From the NCBI GenBank assembly GCA_018000835.1, contig JAGNJD010000001.1, positions 69,275-133,274 on the forward strand: a stretch of 64,000 nucleotides of DNA, read 5' to 3'. A program made the position numbers and the translations under genes. The notes under the pieces were generated by a model. It was not told where the DNA came from, made no database searches, and saw nothing but the letters and a program-made list of their open reading frames with translations. Of the stretch, positions 9,950-19,018 are shown piece after piece; position 1 is the first letter of the stretch, and every line of letters starts with the position of its first letter. Origin of the DNA: Candidatus Goldiibacteriota bacterium (GTDB taxonomy: Bacteria > Oederibacteriota > PGYV01 > DSYL01).

Positions 9950-11228
9950 ATCTTAACGTTTCTGGGATTATTTCAGAATAAGAAGGATGAACATGGATTG
10001 ATTTTTTCACGTCCTGCGTTTTCATCCTGTTATTTACTATTAGCGACAGTTCATTTATTAAATCAACGATTTCATCACCCGTCACAAATCCCCCGATTAT
10101 CCTTTCTTCTTCCCTGTCTTCTATTAATTTTATGAACCCGGTGTCCCTGCCCTCCATGGCCGCCTTTCCGTTTGCCCTGAAAAAATACTTATAAACGTTA
10201 TATTCCACTTTGTGCATCCGGGCCTTTTGTTCGTTGAAACCAACGCTTCCCACCTGTGGTGATGAAAAAACAATTCTGGGAATAAAATTATAATCTATCG
10301 GTTCGGGATTTTCATCTGCTATGTGTTTTACTGCCGTTTCTGCCTCTGCAAATGCAGTGTAAGCGAGCATAGGAGTTTCAATGCAGTCACCTGCTGCATA
10401 AATATTCGGGACGTTGGTTCTCATGGAACAATTTACATTTATAAAACCTTTTTGAGTTTTTTCTATCCCTGCAATTTCCGGATTTAATCCGTCAAGCGAG
10501 GCAGTCCTTCCCGCTGCTTCAAAAATCATTTCAAAATCCGCTTCCACGTTTCCATCATGCGTTTGTATTAAAACTTTCCCATTTTCCTTTACGTCGGCAA
10601 TTTTGCTGTCCGTCAGGATTTTTATTCTTTTTTTTCTGAATTCTTTTTCAAGCAATCTTACAATTTCCCCGTCTTCCCCTGGCAGCAGGGTCGGCATCAT
10701 TTCAACGATAGTAACATCTATACCGAGTTTATTAAAAAAAGCGGCATACTCGCAGCCGGCTGCACCGCCGCCTATTATTAAAACCGATGACGGAATTTTT
10801 TTTATGCCGAATATTTCTTTCGTCCCAAAAACGTTTTTCCCGTTAAAAATCCTTTTTTGCTTTGAACCGGTTGCTATGATAAAATTTTTTGCCGTTATTT
10901 TTTTACCGCTGCACGTTATCTCGTCTTTTGAAACAAAACCTGCTTCCCCTTCCATTATTTCTATGCCTGCATTTTTTAATCTTGATAAAAGTCCTTTTCT
11001 TATCTCATTTACTTTGCCTGAAACTATGTTTATTATCTTTAAATAATCCGTAACCGATCCGGAATAATAAAGCAAACCTTTTAATGGAATGCATCCCTCG
11101 TTAAGACACGTACCCCCGAGGTTGTTTAAATTTTTTTCAATCAATGCGGTTTTATATTGTCTTTTTGCCGCTTCAAGTGCTGCCGTATAACCAGCCGGAC
11201 CGGAACCAATCACAACTATGTCATACAT
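9927..11228 (-). CDS. lpdA: Dihydrolipoyl dehydrogenase (E3 / glycine cleavage L-protein)
   Basis: The protein has an FAD-binding GSGPAGYTAALEAA at the N-terminus and the redox disulfide GGTCLNEGCIP (about residues 38-48). An NAD-binding GGGAAGCEYAAFFNKLG lies in the middle, with a second FAD stretch IYAAGDC. The C-terminal dimer-interface motif HVHPSYSE carries the His-Glu pair that protonates in catalysis. It reoxidises dihydrolipoamide on the H-protein with NAD+. The complete gcv operon and lipoylation genes lie 1.6 kb upstream on the same strand, so it most likely serves as the L-protein. The length (433) is slightly short of the usual 460-470, with short loops rather than a lost domain. 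Confidence 0.93.
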   Translation of the reverse strand: MYDIVVIGSGPAGYTAALEAAKRQYKTALIEKNLNNLGGTCLNEGCIPLKGLLYYSGSVTDYLKIINIVSGKVNEIRKGLLSRLKNAGIEIMEGEAGFVSKDEITCSGKKITAKNFIIATGSKQKRIFNGKNVFGTKEIFGIKKIPSSVLIIGGGAAGCEYAAFFNKLGIDVTIVEMMPTLLPGEDGEIVRLLEKEFRKKRIKILTDSKIADVKENGKVLIQTHDGNVEADFEMIFEAAGRTASLDGLNPEIAGIEKTQKGFINVNCSMRTNVPNIYAAGDCIETPMLAYTAFAEAETAVKHIADENPEPIDYNFIPRIVFSSPQVGSVGFNEQKARMHKVEYNVYKYFFRANGKAAMEGRDTGFIKLIEDREEERIIGGFVTGDEIVDLINELSLIVNNRMKTQDVKKSIHVHPSYSEIIPETLRYGKQEPR

Positions 11229-11377
11229 AATAAAACTCCTTTAAAAATATTATAGTGAACTACGGAAACGTTTATCAGCATGATAAGCAATCTCATCTAA
11301 CACGAACTATTTTAAACGCATTCCTGAAATGCATCCGATAATTACATTTTTTATCTGCCGCATGTTATTTAATCTTT

Positions 11378-11403
11378 ACTTTAAATTTACCGGACGGTAA
11401 TAC
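11378..11403. repeat. Remnant of CCGGACGGTAAT repeat
   Basis: TTTAAATTTACCGGACGGTAATACT matches the 3' half of the interspersed repeat at 7248-7290. It lies in the spacer between lpdA and the aldo/keto reductase gene. Confidence 0.3.
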
Positions 11404-11418
11404 TCACACAAAAAAGTT

Positions 11419-12387
11419 TTATCTGAATATTTCTTTTATATATGCAATGTCTTCCTTTGTTAATTTTTTGTCCCGGCCCCATAAATTTGCTTCCACCTGG
11501 TCTCTGTTACGGAATCCGGGTATGACGCAGGAAACCAGGTCATGACTTAATACGTATTGCAGGGCTACCCTCGACAAATCCCTCGTTAATCTTCCGAATC
11601 TTTCCTTTAATTTTTCTATTTTGGGTTCAAGTTCTTCCAGAAATTCCTTTTTAAATCTTTCGTCGTCTCTTCTGTGGTCGCCATCAGGAAATTTTGGCAG
11701 ATTTTTTGAAGAATATTTGCCGAGCAAAAGGCCTTTTGCAAGGGGCGAAAATGCTACAAACGTTATGTTTCTTTCTTTCATCATTTTTGCAACTTTTGAA
11801 TTTTCTTCAATAAACCTGGTATCAAAAATGTTTGCCCAGCTCTGCAAAACGTCGGGATTTATTTCATCCGTAAGCCGTAAAAAATCATCCTGTGAATATG
11901 CAGAAAACCCTATTGCCCTTATCTTTCCCTGTTTTTTCAATCTGGACATTGCATCAACCGCGTCGTGCAAATATCTGTCCTGCTCGCCAAAATCACCATG
12001 ATGAAAATAATAAATGTCTATGTATTCCCTTTTAAGGTTCACGAGGGACTGTTCACACTGGTGAATTATATGCTGGGGTTCGTATGCATGCTCTGCAGTT
12101 CCTTTGAAATGACCTACCTTTGTTGCAATTACGACTTCTTTACTCCTTTTTCCGAGTGCTTTTGCAAGAAGCCGTTCTGCTCTTCCATTTCCATAAACAT
12201 CTGCATTGTCAAAATGATTTACCCCTCTGTCAACTGCATAGTTAACGGCGTTTATTGCCTCATCTTCATTTACGTCGTCCCATCCGGTAGATTCTCCTTC
12301 GTTCCACGTCCGTCCGCCAAGAGTCCAGCAGCCAAGGGAAATTTCGGATACTTTTATGCCGGTTCTTCCTATTTCGCGGTAATCCAT
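11419..12387 (-). CDS. Aldo/keto reductase
   Basis: The sequence begins MDYREIGRTGIKVSEISLGCWTLGG, the normal start of the aldo/keto reductase family. The catalytic set is visible: Asp in NHFDNADVYGNGRAE, Tyr in the same segment, Lys in VVIATKVG and His in IYYFHHGD. The C-terminus contains the NADPH-binding IPGFRNRDQVEAN. AAAGGAG lies 8 bases before the ATG at 12387, so I prefer this to the upstream ATG at 12408. The substrate is unknown. The gene sits between lpdA and the gcv-lip operon but is set off by long spacers, so a link to glycine metabolism is not indicated. Confidence 0.88.
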   Translation of the reverse strand: MDYREIGRTGIKVSEISLGCWTLGGRTWNEGESTGWDDVNEDEAINAVNYAVDRGVNHFDNADVYGNGRAERLLAKALGKRSKEVVIATKVGHFKGTAEHAYEPQHIIHQCEQSLVNLKREYIDIYYFHHGDFGEQDRYLHDAVDAMSRLKKQGKIRAIGFSAYSQDDFLRLTDEINPDVLQSWANIFDTRFIEENSKVAKMMKERNITFVAFSPLAKGLLLGKYSSKNLPKFPDGDHRRDDERFKKEFLEELEPKIEKLKERFGRLTRDLSRVALQYVLSHDLVSCVIPGFRNRDQVEANLWGRDKKLTKEDIAYIKEIFR

Positions 12388-12408
12388 ATTCTTTGCTCCT
12401 TTATTCAT

Positions 12409-12652
12409 AATTTTATGTCTTTACATTATACCTCTTTTCATTGTTTCAAAAAACTGTTTTTTATGGTTTATTGATTACAACTACTACTATCTGTTAAGAA
12501 TATCTGTTTTATCAAAATTTTCAATTGTGTAAACATTAATAAGAATGGAAGCATTGATTTCATTTTTTGAAGAATTCATTGCAATAAGTTACGGGAAGCA
12601 GGAGAAGGACAAGCATTACAAAAATTATATTAACTGACAGTAATGGGTAAAA
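12409..12652. other. Intergenic region, partly repeat-derived
   Basis: It contains ATGGAAGCATTG and TTTTTTGAAGAATTCATT (about 12545-12582), which closely resemble a stretch at 59712-59752 and may be another copy of the decayed interspersed repeat. No gene is seen. Confidence 0.35.
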
Positions 12653-12865
12653 TGGGACCCCCTCGGGCTAAAGCCCGAGGCTCCTCCCACAAAAAATTCA
12701 ATCAATTCGTCCCGTAGAAATTATCTTTACGGGACTTCGTTGATTGACCAGGGGAATAGCTTCCCCTGGAACCCTCCTGGCAAAGTAGATAAAACCTTAA
12801 TTTATATTCACATTCATTCAACCCCAAACTGAAGTTTGGGGTTTTCTGAATGCTGTTCCAATAAA
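12653..12865 (+). repeat. Four-hairpin repeat element, copy A
   Basis: This 213-bp element has a near-identical copy in opposite orientation at 20812-21021. It contains consecutive hairpins: CCTCGGGCT/AGCCCGAGG at 12661-12680; a long stem with GTCCCGTA/TACGGGAC flanked by AATCAA/TTGATT at about 12700-12745; CCAGGGGAA-TAGC-TTCCCCTGG at 12748-12769; and AACCCCAAAC-TGAA-GTTTGGGGTT at 12820-12843, extended by CATTCA/TGAATG. The right part overlaps the end of lipA and provides its last codons and its stop. It resembles a non-autonomous mobile element or structured RNA; the strand given is arbitrary. Confidence 0.85.
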
Positions 12866-13692
12866 TAATTTTCTGCCATGTAGGAGCTTCTCACATAAGG
12901 ACCACTCTCAACGTGTTTAAACCCGAGTGATAAAGCCAGATTTTTTAATTTTTCAAAAGTTTCCGGTTTAACGTATTCTTTTACCGGATAATTATTTTTT
13001 GACGGAGCAAGATACTGTCCGATTGAAATAAAATCGCAGTTTATTTTTCTTAAATCATTTAACAATTGCGTTACTTCTGTAAGCGTCTCTCCAAGTCCAA
13101 GCATAATCCCGGTTTTTGTAAGAAGACCGGCTTCCTTTGCTTTTTTCAGAACGTTCATGCTCGTTTCAAACGACGCTCCCTTTCTGATGTGATACAGGGA
13201 AGGCACCGTCTCAAGGTTATGGGAAAATACGTCCGGTTTTGCATTAAAAATTTTTGACAAAGCATTTGTGTCTCCCCTGAAGTCAGGAACAAGTATTTCT
13301 ATTTTAATTGCATCATTCATGTTTCTTATTTTATGAATTAAATTACAGAAATGTCCTGCACCGCCATCTTTAATGTCATCCCTCGTTACGGAAGTTATCA
13401 CTACGAATTTTAGTTGCATTTCTTTTATAAGGGCAACGACGTCGTCCGTTTCATTTTCGTTTACGGGTTCCGGAGTTCCTTTTTTAACATTGCAAAAAGC
13501 ACAACCCCGCGTGCATACGTCTCCAAGAATTAAAAACGTGGCGGTTTTTCTGGAAAAACATTCGGAAATGTTTGGGCACCCTGCCTGATGACATATTGTA
13601 TGGACGTTTCTGCCCCTGAATAATTCCCGGACGTAGTTTAAATCACTGAATTTTATTTTTTTATCAAGCCAGTACGGCTTTTTTTTAACCAT
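12814..13692 (-). CDS. lipA: Lipoyl synthase
   Basis: This radical-SAM enzyme inserts two sulfurs into octanoyl groups on the H-protein. The radical-SAM cluster motif is CTRGCAFCNVKKG. The auxiliary cluster Cys residues are in the N-terminal HTICHQAGCPNISECF, and the closing Arg-Ser-Ser motif is in VRSSYMAENY near the C-terminus. All diagnostic parts are present. The last 15 or so residues (EQHSENPKLQFGVE) and the TGA stop are encoded by the four-hairpin repeat element, so the native C-terminus seems to have been replaced by the insertion. The ATG overlaps the end of lplA by 8 bases, making it the last gene of the gcv-lplA-lipA operon. Confidence 0.95.
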   Translation of the reverse strand: MVKKKPYWLDKKIKFSDLNYVRELFRGRNVHTICHQAGCPNISECFSRKTATFLILGDVCTRGCAFCNVKKGTPEPVNENETDDVVALIKEMQLKFVVITSVTRDDIKDGGAGHFCNLIHKIRNMNDAIKIEILVPDFRGDTNALSKIFNAKPDVFSHNLETVPSLYHIRKGASFETSMNVLKKAKEAGLLTKTGIMLGLGETLTEVTQLLNDLRKINCDFISIGQYLAPSKNNYPVKEYVKPETFEKLKNLALSLGFKHVESGPYVRSSYMAENYLLEQHSENPKLQFGVE

Positions 13693-14494
13693 TACCGCTT
13701 ATACCTTTTATGTTCCATTCGTCACTGTTGTATTTGTTTAAAATTATTTTATCCACAATTTCTCTCTCTTTTTCCATCAATTTCTCTTCGCTTAACTTTA
13801 TTTTCAGGGTTGATTTAAACGCATTCATAAAATCATCTATCAGATTCTCAACGTCTTTTTTCTCCTTTAAAATTTCAAACAGGGAAGTAAAATTGTTAAA
13901 ATTAATTTTTTTATTAAAAAATTTTTTTATTTTTTCGTTGCTGTTCTGAAGCGGAATTGAACCATGCTGAAAAATTATGTTTTTCTTCCTGAACTGTGCA
14001 TTTCCGCCTATTTTTTTCCCCCGGACAAGGATGTCGTATTCTTCATTTGATGAAAAACAAAACGGTGAGCCTTCTTCCGGAAATTTTCTCTTTTTTAAAT
14101 AATCCACGGCAAAAACTGCTTTTATACCAAGCAATTTATAAAAATTCAGAATAAAAGTATTTAATCTTTCATAGGTCTCTTTTACGGGAAGATTTTTGCA
14201 ACCAATGTCTGAATCCGAGCAGACAAGGGAATACGTGAGCTCTTCGTTATGAACTATTGCACCGCCCCCGGTTATTCTTCTTACTATGTATACGTCGTCT
14301 TTTGTGCATTCTTCTATATTAATATCGTTTAAAACGTTCTGATATTTTCCTACTGAAATCGAAATGCTGCTCCATCCATATAATCTTAAAACAGGTTTCT
14401 GCGTTTTTTCGTAATATTTTATCAGATACTCATCTATTGCCATGTTATCAAGGCACGAAAATTTTTCGTAAGGTATGAGACGCCATTCTTTCAT
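13685..14494 (-). CDS. lplA: Lipoate-protein ligase A / octanoyltransferase family
   Basis: MKEWRLIPYEKFSCLDNMAIDEYLIK is the typical beginning of the LplA/LipM cofactor-transferase family. RRITGGGAIVHNEELTYS is the strongly conserved lipoyl-binding loop, and a Lys in GKKIGGNAQFRKKNIIFQHGS completes the site. It attaches lipoate (or octanoate) to the lysine of GcvH. I chose the ATG at 14494 because it matches family starts; a GTG at 14509 overlapping gcvPB is possible. Because lipA follows, the encoded enzyme may work as an octanoyltransferase feeding LipA rather than as a salvage ligase; the sequence does not decide this. Confidence 0.88.
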   Translation of the reverse strand: MKEWRLIPYEKFSCLDNMAIDEYLIKYYEKTQKPVLRLYGWSSISISVGKYQNVLNDINIEECTKDDVYIVRRITGGGAIVHNEELTYSLVCSDSDIGCKNLPVKETYERLNTFILNFYKLLGIKAVFAVDYLKKRKFPEEGSPFCFSSNEEYDILVRGKKIGGNAQFRKKNIIFQHGSIPLQNSNEKIKKFFNKKINFNNFTSLFEILKEKKDVENLIDDFMNAFKSTLKIKLSEEKLMEKEREIVDKIILNKYNSDEWNIKGISGNG

Positions 14495-14496
14495 TT

Positions 14497-15939
14497 TTAA
14501 ATGTCGCACGTTAATTTAATCTCCCTTGCTGCTTTTGTCTCGTCCGGTCTTGAAATGACGGTATTAACCGGGGAATTTTTTAAAACTTCCGGATTTTTTT
14601 CTGCCAGTTCCGAAATTTCAATCATAACGTCAATAAAATTATCAAGCGTTTGCTTTGATTCGGTCTCTGTGGGTTCTATCATTATTGCCTCTTCAACGAC
14701 CAGTGGAAAATAAACAGTCGGCGGATGTATTCCCCTGTCTATCAGATATTTTGCAACGTCCGTTGCATGCACTCCGTTTTTTAACTGATTTTTGGCAGTA
14801 AAAACCACCTCATGCATGCACATTCTGTCAAAAGGAAGATGAAAAAATCCTTTTAATTTTTTCATTATGTAATTTGCATTTAAAACTGCCTTTTCTGCAA
14901 CGTCAATAAGTCCTTCTTTGCCAAGCATTATAATATAAGTATATGCCTTTAACAAAACGCCGAAATTCCCGTAAAAGGATGCCACCTGACCTATTGATTT
15001 TTTTGCAGAAAAATCAAGATAATATTTGCCCTGGCTGTTTCTTGCAACCAGCGGGACCGGTAAAAAATCGCATAACCTGTCTGATACGCCTACAGCACCT
15101 GCACCAGGCCCGCCACCACCGTGAGGCGTTCCAAAAGTTTTATGAAGGTTTATATGAACAACGTCAAATCCGGCATCTCCCGGTTTTAGTTTTCCAGGTA
15201 TTGCATTTAAATTTGCACCGTCATAATACGCAATTGCATCATATTTATGCACAATATCTATTATCTCTTTTACGTTATTTTCAAAAACGCCGAGGGTGCT
15301 CGGAACCGTCATCATTATACCTGCAACCTCATCGGACATTTTTTCCTTAAACTTATCTATGTCCATTTCTCCCCTGCCGTTTACGGGGACAGATATGACT
15401 GAAAAACCTCCCATGGCAGCAGATGCAGGATTTGTCCCGTGTGCGGATTCAGGCACTATGACGTATTTACGTTTATTTCCCTTTGACTTATGATATGCGG
15501 CCATTAAAAGGATACCGGTTAATTCCCCATGTGCACCTGCATATGGCTGGGTTGTCATCTTTTTCATTCCGGTTATTTCACACAACAGATAAGAAAGATT
15601 GTAAATAACCTCCAGTGCCCCCTGGCACAGGTTGTAATCAAGATAGGGTATCATTGGATGCAGATTTATGAAGCCGGGTAAGGTGCTCGTTACTTCGTTT
15701 ATTTTTGGATTGTATTTCATCGTGCAGGAACCGAGCGGATAAAAATGCGTATCAACAGAAAAATTCTGCCGGGATAAATTCGTAAAATGCCTCACCACGT
15801 CGGGTTCAGAAACTTCCGGCAGTTCTGCATCATTTTTTCTCCTAAAATTATCGCTTATCTTATTTTCAATATTTTTTAAAGGGGTTTCTATTTCTACGCC
15901 TTTTCTTCCTGAAACCGACCTGCTGAAAATCGTATCCAT
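14497..15939 (-). CDS. gcvPB: Glycine dehydrogenase (decarboxylating) subunit 2
   Basis: This is the PLP-binding half of the two-subunit P-protein. The PLP lysine is in INLHKTFGTPHGGGGPG, and SRQNFSVDTHFYPLGSCTMKYNPK and QPYAGAHGELTG are family signatures. Length (480) is normal. With gcvPA it decarboxylates glycine and passes the aminomethyl group to GcvH. It lies 26 bases behind gcvPA and its stop is 3 bases before the ATG of lplA, consistent with a tight operon. Confidence 0.96.
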   Translation of the reverse strand: MDTIFSRSVSGRKGVEIETPLKNIENKISDNFRRKNDAELPEVSEPDVVRHFTNLSRQNFSVDTHFYPLGSCTMKYNPKINEVTSTLPGFINLHPMIPYLDYNLCQGALEVIYNLSYLLCEITGMKKMTTQPYAGAHGELTGILLMAAYHKSKGNKRKYVIVPESAHGTNPASAAMGGFSVISVPVNGRGEMDIDKFKEKMSDEVAGIMMTVPSTLGVFENNVKEIIDIVHKYDAIAYYDGANLNAIPGKLKPGDAGFDVVHINLHKTFGTPHGGGGPGAGAVGVSDRLCDFLPVPLVARNSQGKYYLDFSAKKSIGQVASFYGNFGVLLKAYTYIIMLGKEGLIDVAEKAVLNANYIMKKLKGFFHLPFDRMCMHEVVFTAKNQLKNGVHATDVAKYLIDRGIHPPTVYFPLVVEEAIMIEPTETESKQTLDNFIDVMIEISELAEKNPEVLKNSPVNTVISRPDETKAAREIKLTCDI

Positions 15940-15965
15940 TTAAACTCCGTTTGTATTTTTAAAAT

Positions 15966-17294
15966 TTAAACTGCCGTTTTTATATCTTCCAGAAATTTTA
16001 AAACTTCGTTTGCGGTTCTTTTTTCGGTAATTGATATGATTAAAACATCGTTCATATTTTTATAAAACAAAGATGCAGGAATGCCGGGCATTATGCCTCT
16101 TGCAAGCATCTTTTTAACGACGGTTGGTGCATCTGATTTTATCCTGACCGGAAATTCATTAAACGTTTCGCCTTCAATTAAACTTACGCCTCCGACATCC
16201 TTTAATCGTGATTTTAACTCTTCTGCTTTTTGCAGGTTTATAAGTCCGAGTTTTTTAAACCCGTCTTTGCCAAGCAAAGAAAGGTAAACATTTGCACGGA
16301 GGGCACACAACGCCTGATTTGAACATATATTTGAAGTCGCCCTTTCCCTTTTTATGTGCTGCTCCCTTGCCTGCAGTGTTAATACAAAACAATCCCTGCC
16401 ATTTTTATCAATTGTCTTACCGACTATCCTTCCCGGCATCTTTCTTAAATAATCTTTTGTAACCGCCATAATACCGAGATATGGTCCGCCAAAGGATAAA
16501 TCCATGCCAAGGGATTGCCCCTCTGCAACTGCTATGTCTGCCCCCATCTCACCTGGCGTTTTTAGCAAAGACAGGGAAATCGGATTAAAAACGCTGATGC
16601 AGCATATATTTTTTGTTTTTGCATATTCAAAAACGTCTGAGTAATCGTCAATGAAACCAAAAAAATTCGGATTCTGCATGACAACGCAGGAAACCGTTTC
16701 ATCAAGAACTGATTTTATTTTTTCCCTGTCAGAATGAAAATTCTTTAAATCAATTACTTCCACATTTAAAGAAAGATTGATGATATACGTTTTTACGATT
16801 TTTACGAAAATGGGGTTTACCCCTTCATCAATTACTATTTTTTGTCTTCCGTTCGTTCTCACTGCCATTGCAACTGCTTCATAAAGTGCCGTTCCGCCGT
16901 CATACAGTGATGCATTTGAATACGGGAGGCCGGTTAAACGGCTTATCATCGTCTGATATTCAAAAATCGCCTGTAAAGTGCCCTGTGATGCCTCCGGCTG
17001 ATACGGTGTATATGCGGTATAAAACTCCGCCCTGCCTGATATTGCATTAACTGCGGCAGGAATAAAATGGTCATAATAACCGCCGCCTGCAAATAAAATC
17101 AGGTGTTCGTTGCTTTTTGCAAGGTTTTGTAATATTGTGCAGGCTTCGTATTCTGTTTTTCCTGACGGTAAATTAAAATTTTTAGGCCTTAATTCTTCCG
17201 GAATGTCTTTAAACAAGTCGTCTATTTTTTCAACGCCGATTGCAGAAAGCATTTCTTTTATTTCATTTTCGGTGTGAGGAGTAAATCCTGCCAT
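15966..17294 (-). CDS. gcvPA: Glycine dehydrogenase (decarboxylating) subunit 1
   Basis: MAGFTPHTENEIKEMLSAIG and FAGGGYYDHFIPAAVNAI with FYTAYTPYQPEASQGTLQAIFEYQ are diagnostic of the N-terminal P-protein subunit. Length (442) is normal. It pairs with GcvPB. The start codon overlaps the gcvH stop (TAATG), which indicates translational coupling. Confidence 0.96.
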   Translation of the reverse strand: MAGFTPHTENEIKEMLSAIGVEKIDDLFKDIPEELRPKNFNLPSGKTEYEACTILQNLAKSNEHLILFAGGGYYDHFIPAAVNAISGRAEFYTAYTPYQPEASQGTLQAIFEYQTMISRLTGLPYSNASLYDGGTALYEAVAMAVRTNGRQKIVIDEGVNPIFVKIVKTYIINLSLNVEVIDLKNFHSDREKIKSVLDETVSCVVMQNPNFFGFIDDYSDVFEYAKTKNICCISVFNPISLSLLKTPGEMGADIAVAEGQSLGMDLSFGGPYLGIMAVTKDYLRKMPGRIVGKTIDKNGRDCFVLTLQAREQHIKRERATSNICSNQALCALRANVYLSLLGKDGFKKLGLINLQKAEELKSRLKDVGGVSLIEGETFNEFPVRIKSDAPTVVKKMLARGIMPGIPASLFYKNMNDVLIISITEKRTANEVLKFLEDIKTAV

Positions 17295-17683
17295 TATTTT
17301 TCAAGTCCTTCCAGATACTTTTTATATTCGTCTGCGGTCATGAGTTTTTTTGTTTCGGAAACGTCTTTTATTTCAATTTCAGCAATATACCCTTTGTCAT
17401 AAGGCGACGTATTGATAAGTTCGGGAGAATCGTTTAATGCAGAATTAAAAGCAATGACGGTGCCTGAAACCGGAGCATAAACGTCTGATGCCGCTTTTAC
17501 CGACTCAATACCCGTTAATATTTCAAACTGCTTTACTGTCTTGCCCGGCTGAACCGTGTCCACATAAGTTATATCACCAAGTTTATGCTGGGCATAATCA
17601 GATATGCCGACTTTTGCCTTGCTGCCTTCTATAAAAACCCATTCATGTTCCTTTGTATAATAATAACCCTGTTTTACTTCCAT
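17294..17683 (-). CDS. gcvH: Glycine cleavage system H-protein
   Basis: MEVKQGYYYTKEHEWVFIEG is the usual start, and the lipoylated lysine is in ESVKAASDVYAPVSG (residue about 63). The remainder, with ALNDSPELINTSPYDKGY, is full length (129 residues). GGAGG lies 5 bases before the ATG at 17683, which decides the start over a TTG at 17695. It carries the aminomethyl group between the P, T and L proteins, and is the substrate of LplA and LipA encoded downstream. Confidence 0.96.
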   Translation of the reverse strand: MEVKQGYYYTKEHEWVFIEGSKAKVGISDYAQHKLGDITYVDTVQPGKTVKQFEILTGIESVKAASDVYAPVSGTVIAFNSALNDSPELINTSPYDKGYIAEIEIKDVSETKKLMTADEYKKYLEGLEK

Positions 17684-17742
17684 AATGACCTCCAATTAAA
17701 TTGTTAATTAAATACGTTTAATACGTCATCGGCAGGCGTTTT

Positions 17743-18834
17743 TTATATTACACGCAGAGACGTTTCCTTTATAAAAGGCGGTTTTACAATTTTTGCATTA
17801 ATCCGGCTTTTTTCAGACGTTATTTTTATTTCGTCGCCTTCTTTTGCACTGTCCGTCTCAACGTATCCCATCCCTATGCCTTTGTTTAAATGCGGTGAAA
17901 AAACGCCGCTGCTTACAAAACCCGTTTCTTTTTCATTTTTTAATATTTTGTTTAAGTGCCTTGGCTGGCGTCTGTCGCTGCATTCAATGCCGGTTAAAGT
18001 TTTTTTAATTCCTTCTTTTTTTTGTTTCAACAACGCTTCCCTGCCGGTAAATTCTTTTTCAAAATCAATTACTTTTTCAAAACCTGCTTCAAGCGGGGTT
18101 GTATCTTCCGTAAGTTCGTCGCCATAAAGCGGATATCCCATCTCGAGACGTAAAATATCTCTTGCACCAAGGCCCGCCGGTTTACAAAAATCATATTGCA
18201 GGATTTCCTTCCACAAATCAACGGCTTTATGTGCGTCAATAAAAATCTCATAACCGAGTTCCCCCGTATATCCGGTCCTGCTTATTATGTATCGTCCGCC
18301 CATAAAATCAAAAAAACCATTTGAATAATATTTTAACTGCTTTATTCCGTCACCTGCAATTTTTGAAACGACGTCTGCAGAGAGAGGTCCCTGCACGTCG
18401 AGTTTTGCAGTTTTTGCGGAGATATTTTCAAAATGTGCGGATTTTGAAAGTTTTGACGATATTATTTGTGCGTCTCTTTCCTCGTTTGATGCATTCACGA
18501 CTATCATCCATTCGTCTTCACCGGTTCTAAAAACGATGAGGTCGTCTATGATTGTTCCTTTTTCGTTTAACAGAAATCCGTATTTGCCTTTTCCAATTTT
18601 TATCTTTGTTACCGGTATGGTTATTATTTTTTCAAGGGATGATTTATCAGGCGGTTCTTTTACTAAAAATTCGCCCATGTGAAATATGTCAAAAACGGAA
18701 GATTTTGCCCTCGTATGTTTTGCCTCGTCTATTATTGAACCGTAATGAATCGGCAGATACCACCCGGCAAATTCAGCCATCAGTGCATTTAATTTTATAT
18801 GCTCTTCTTTTAACGGAGTATCCTTTAATGACAT
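17743..18834 (-). CDS. gcvT: Glycine cleavage system T-protein (aminomethyltransferase)
   Basis: SLKDTPLKEEHIKLNALMAEFAGWYLPIHYGS is the canonical N-terminus; the tetrahydrofolate-binding region shows ISRTGYTGELGYEIF and GARDILRLEMGYPLYG. The C-terminal domain has TGFVSSGVFSPHLNKGIGMGYV. Length (363) is normal. It transfers the methylene group to tetrahydrofolate and releases ammonia. It is the first gene of the operon, behind a good sigma-70-type promoter at 18883-18910; the leader is only about 40 bases, so there is no room for a glycine riboswitch. Confidence 0.96.
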   Translation of the reverse strand: MSLKDTPLKEEHIKLNALMAEFAGWYLPIHYGSIIDEAKHTRAKSSVFDIFHMGEFLVKEPPDKSSLEKIITIPVTKIKIGKGKYGFLLNEKGTIIDDLIVFRTGEDEWMIVVNASNEERDAQIISSKLSKSAHFENISAKTAKLDVQGPLSADVVSKIAGDGIKQLKYYSNGFFDFMGGRYIISRTGYTGELGYEIFIDAHKAVDLWKEILQYDFCKPAGLGARDILRLEMGYPLYGDELTEDTTPLEAGFEKVIDFEKEFTGREALLKQKKEGIKKTLTGIECSDRRQPRHLNKILKNEKETGFVSSGVFSPHLNKGIGMGYVETDSAKEGDEIKITSEKSRINAKIVKPPFIKETSLRVI

Positions 18835-18882
18835 TATATGTTTGTCTCCGGGGAGAGTGAAATTAAAAAAAATTTTTAAGGT

Positions 18883-18910
18883 ATTTTATAACAGAAAATA
18901 CTTTTGTCAA
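18883..18910 (-). promoter_or_regulatory. Promoter of the gcv-lplA-lipA operon
   Basis: On the minus strand, TTGACA (18910-18905) is followed by a 16-base spacer and TAAAAT (18888-18883). It lies about 50 bases before the gcvT start. Confidence 0.7.
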
Positions 18911-19018
18911 GGATAAATTACCGGATTAAAAAACCGGGAAAAAATTTTCTTGCCATAATTAAACTAATGCGATATTCTGTTTTTCATCCGGTTTAATAAA
19001 TGAAAAAGGAGATAAAAT

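Noticed and set aside
18835-18960. Glycine riboswitch before gcvT
   Set aside because: The predicted leader is only about 40 bases, and none of the conserved glycine-aptamer segments are present.
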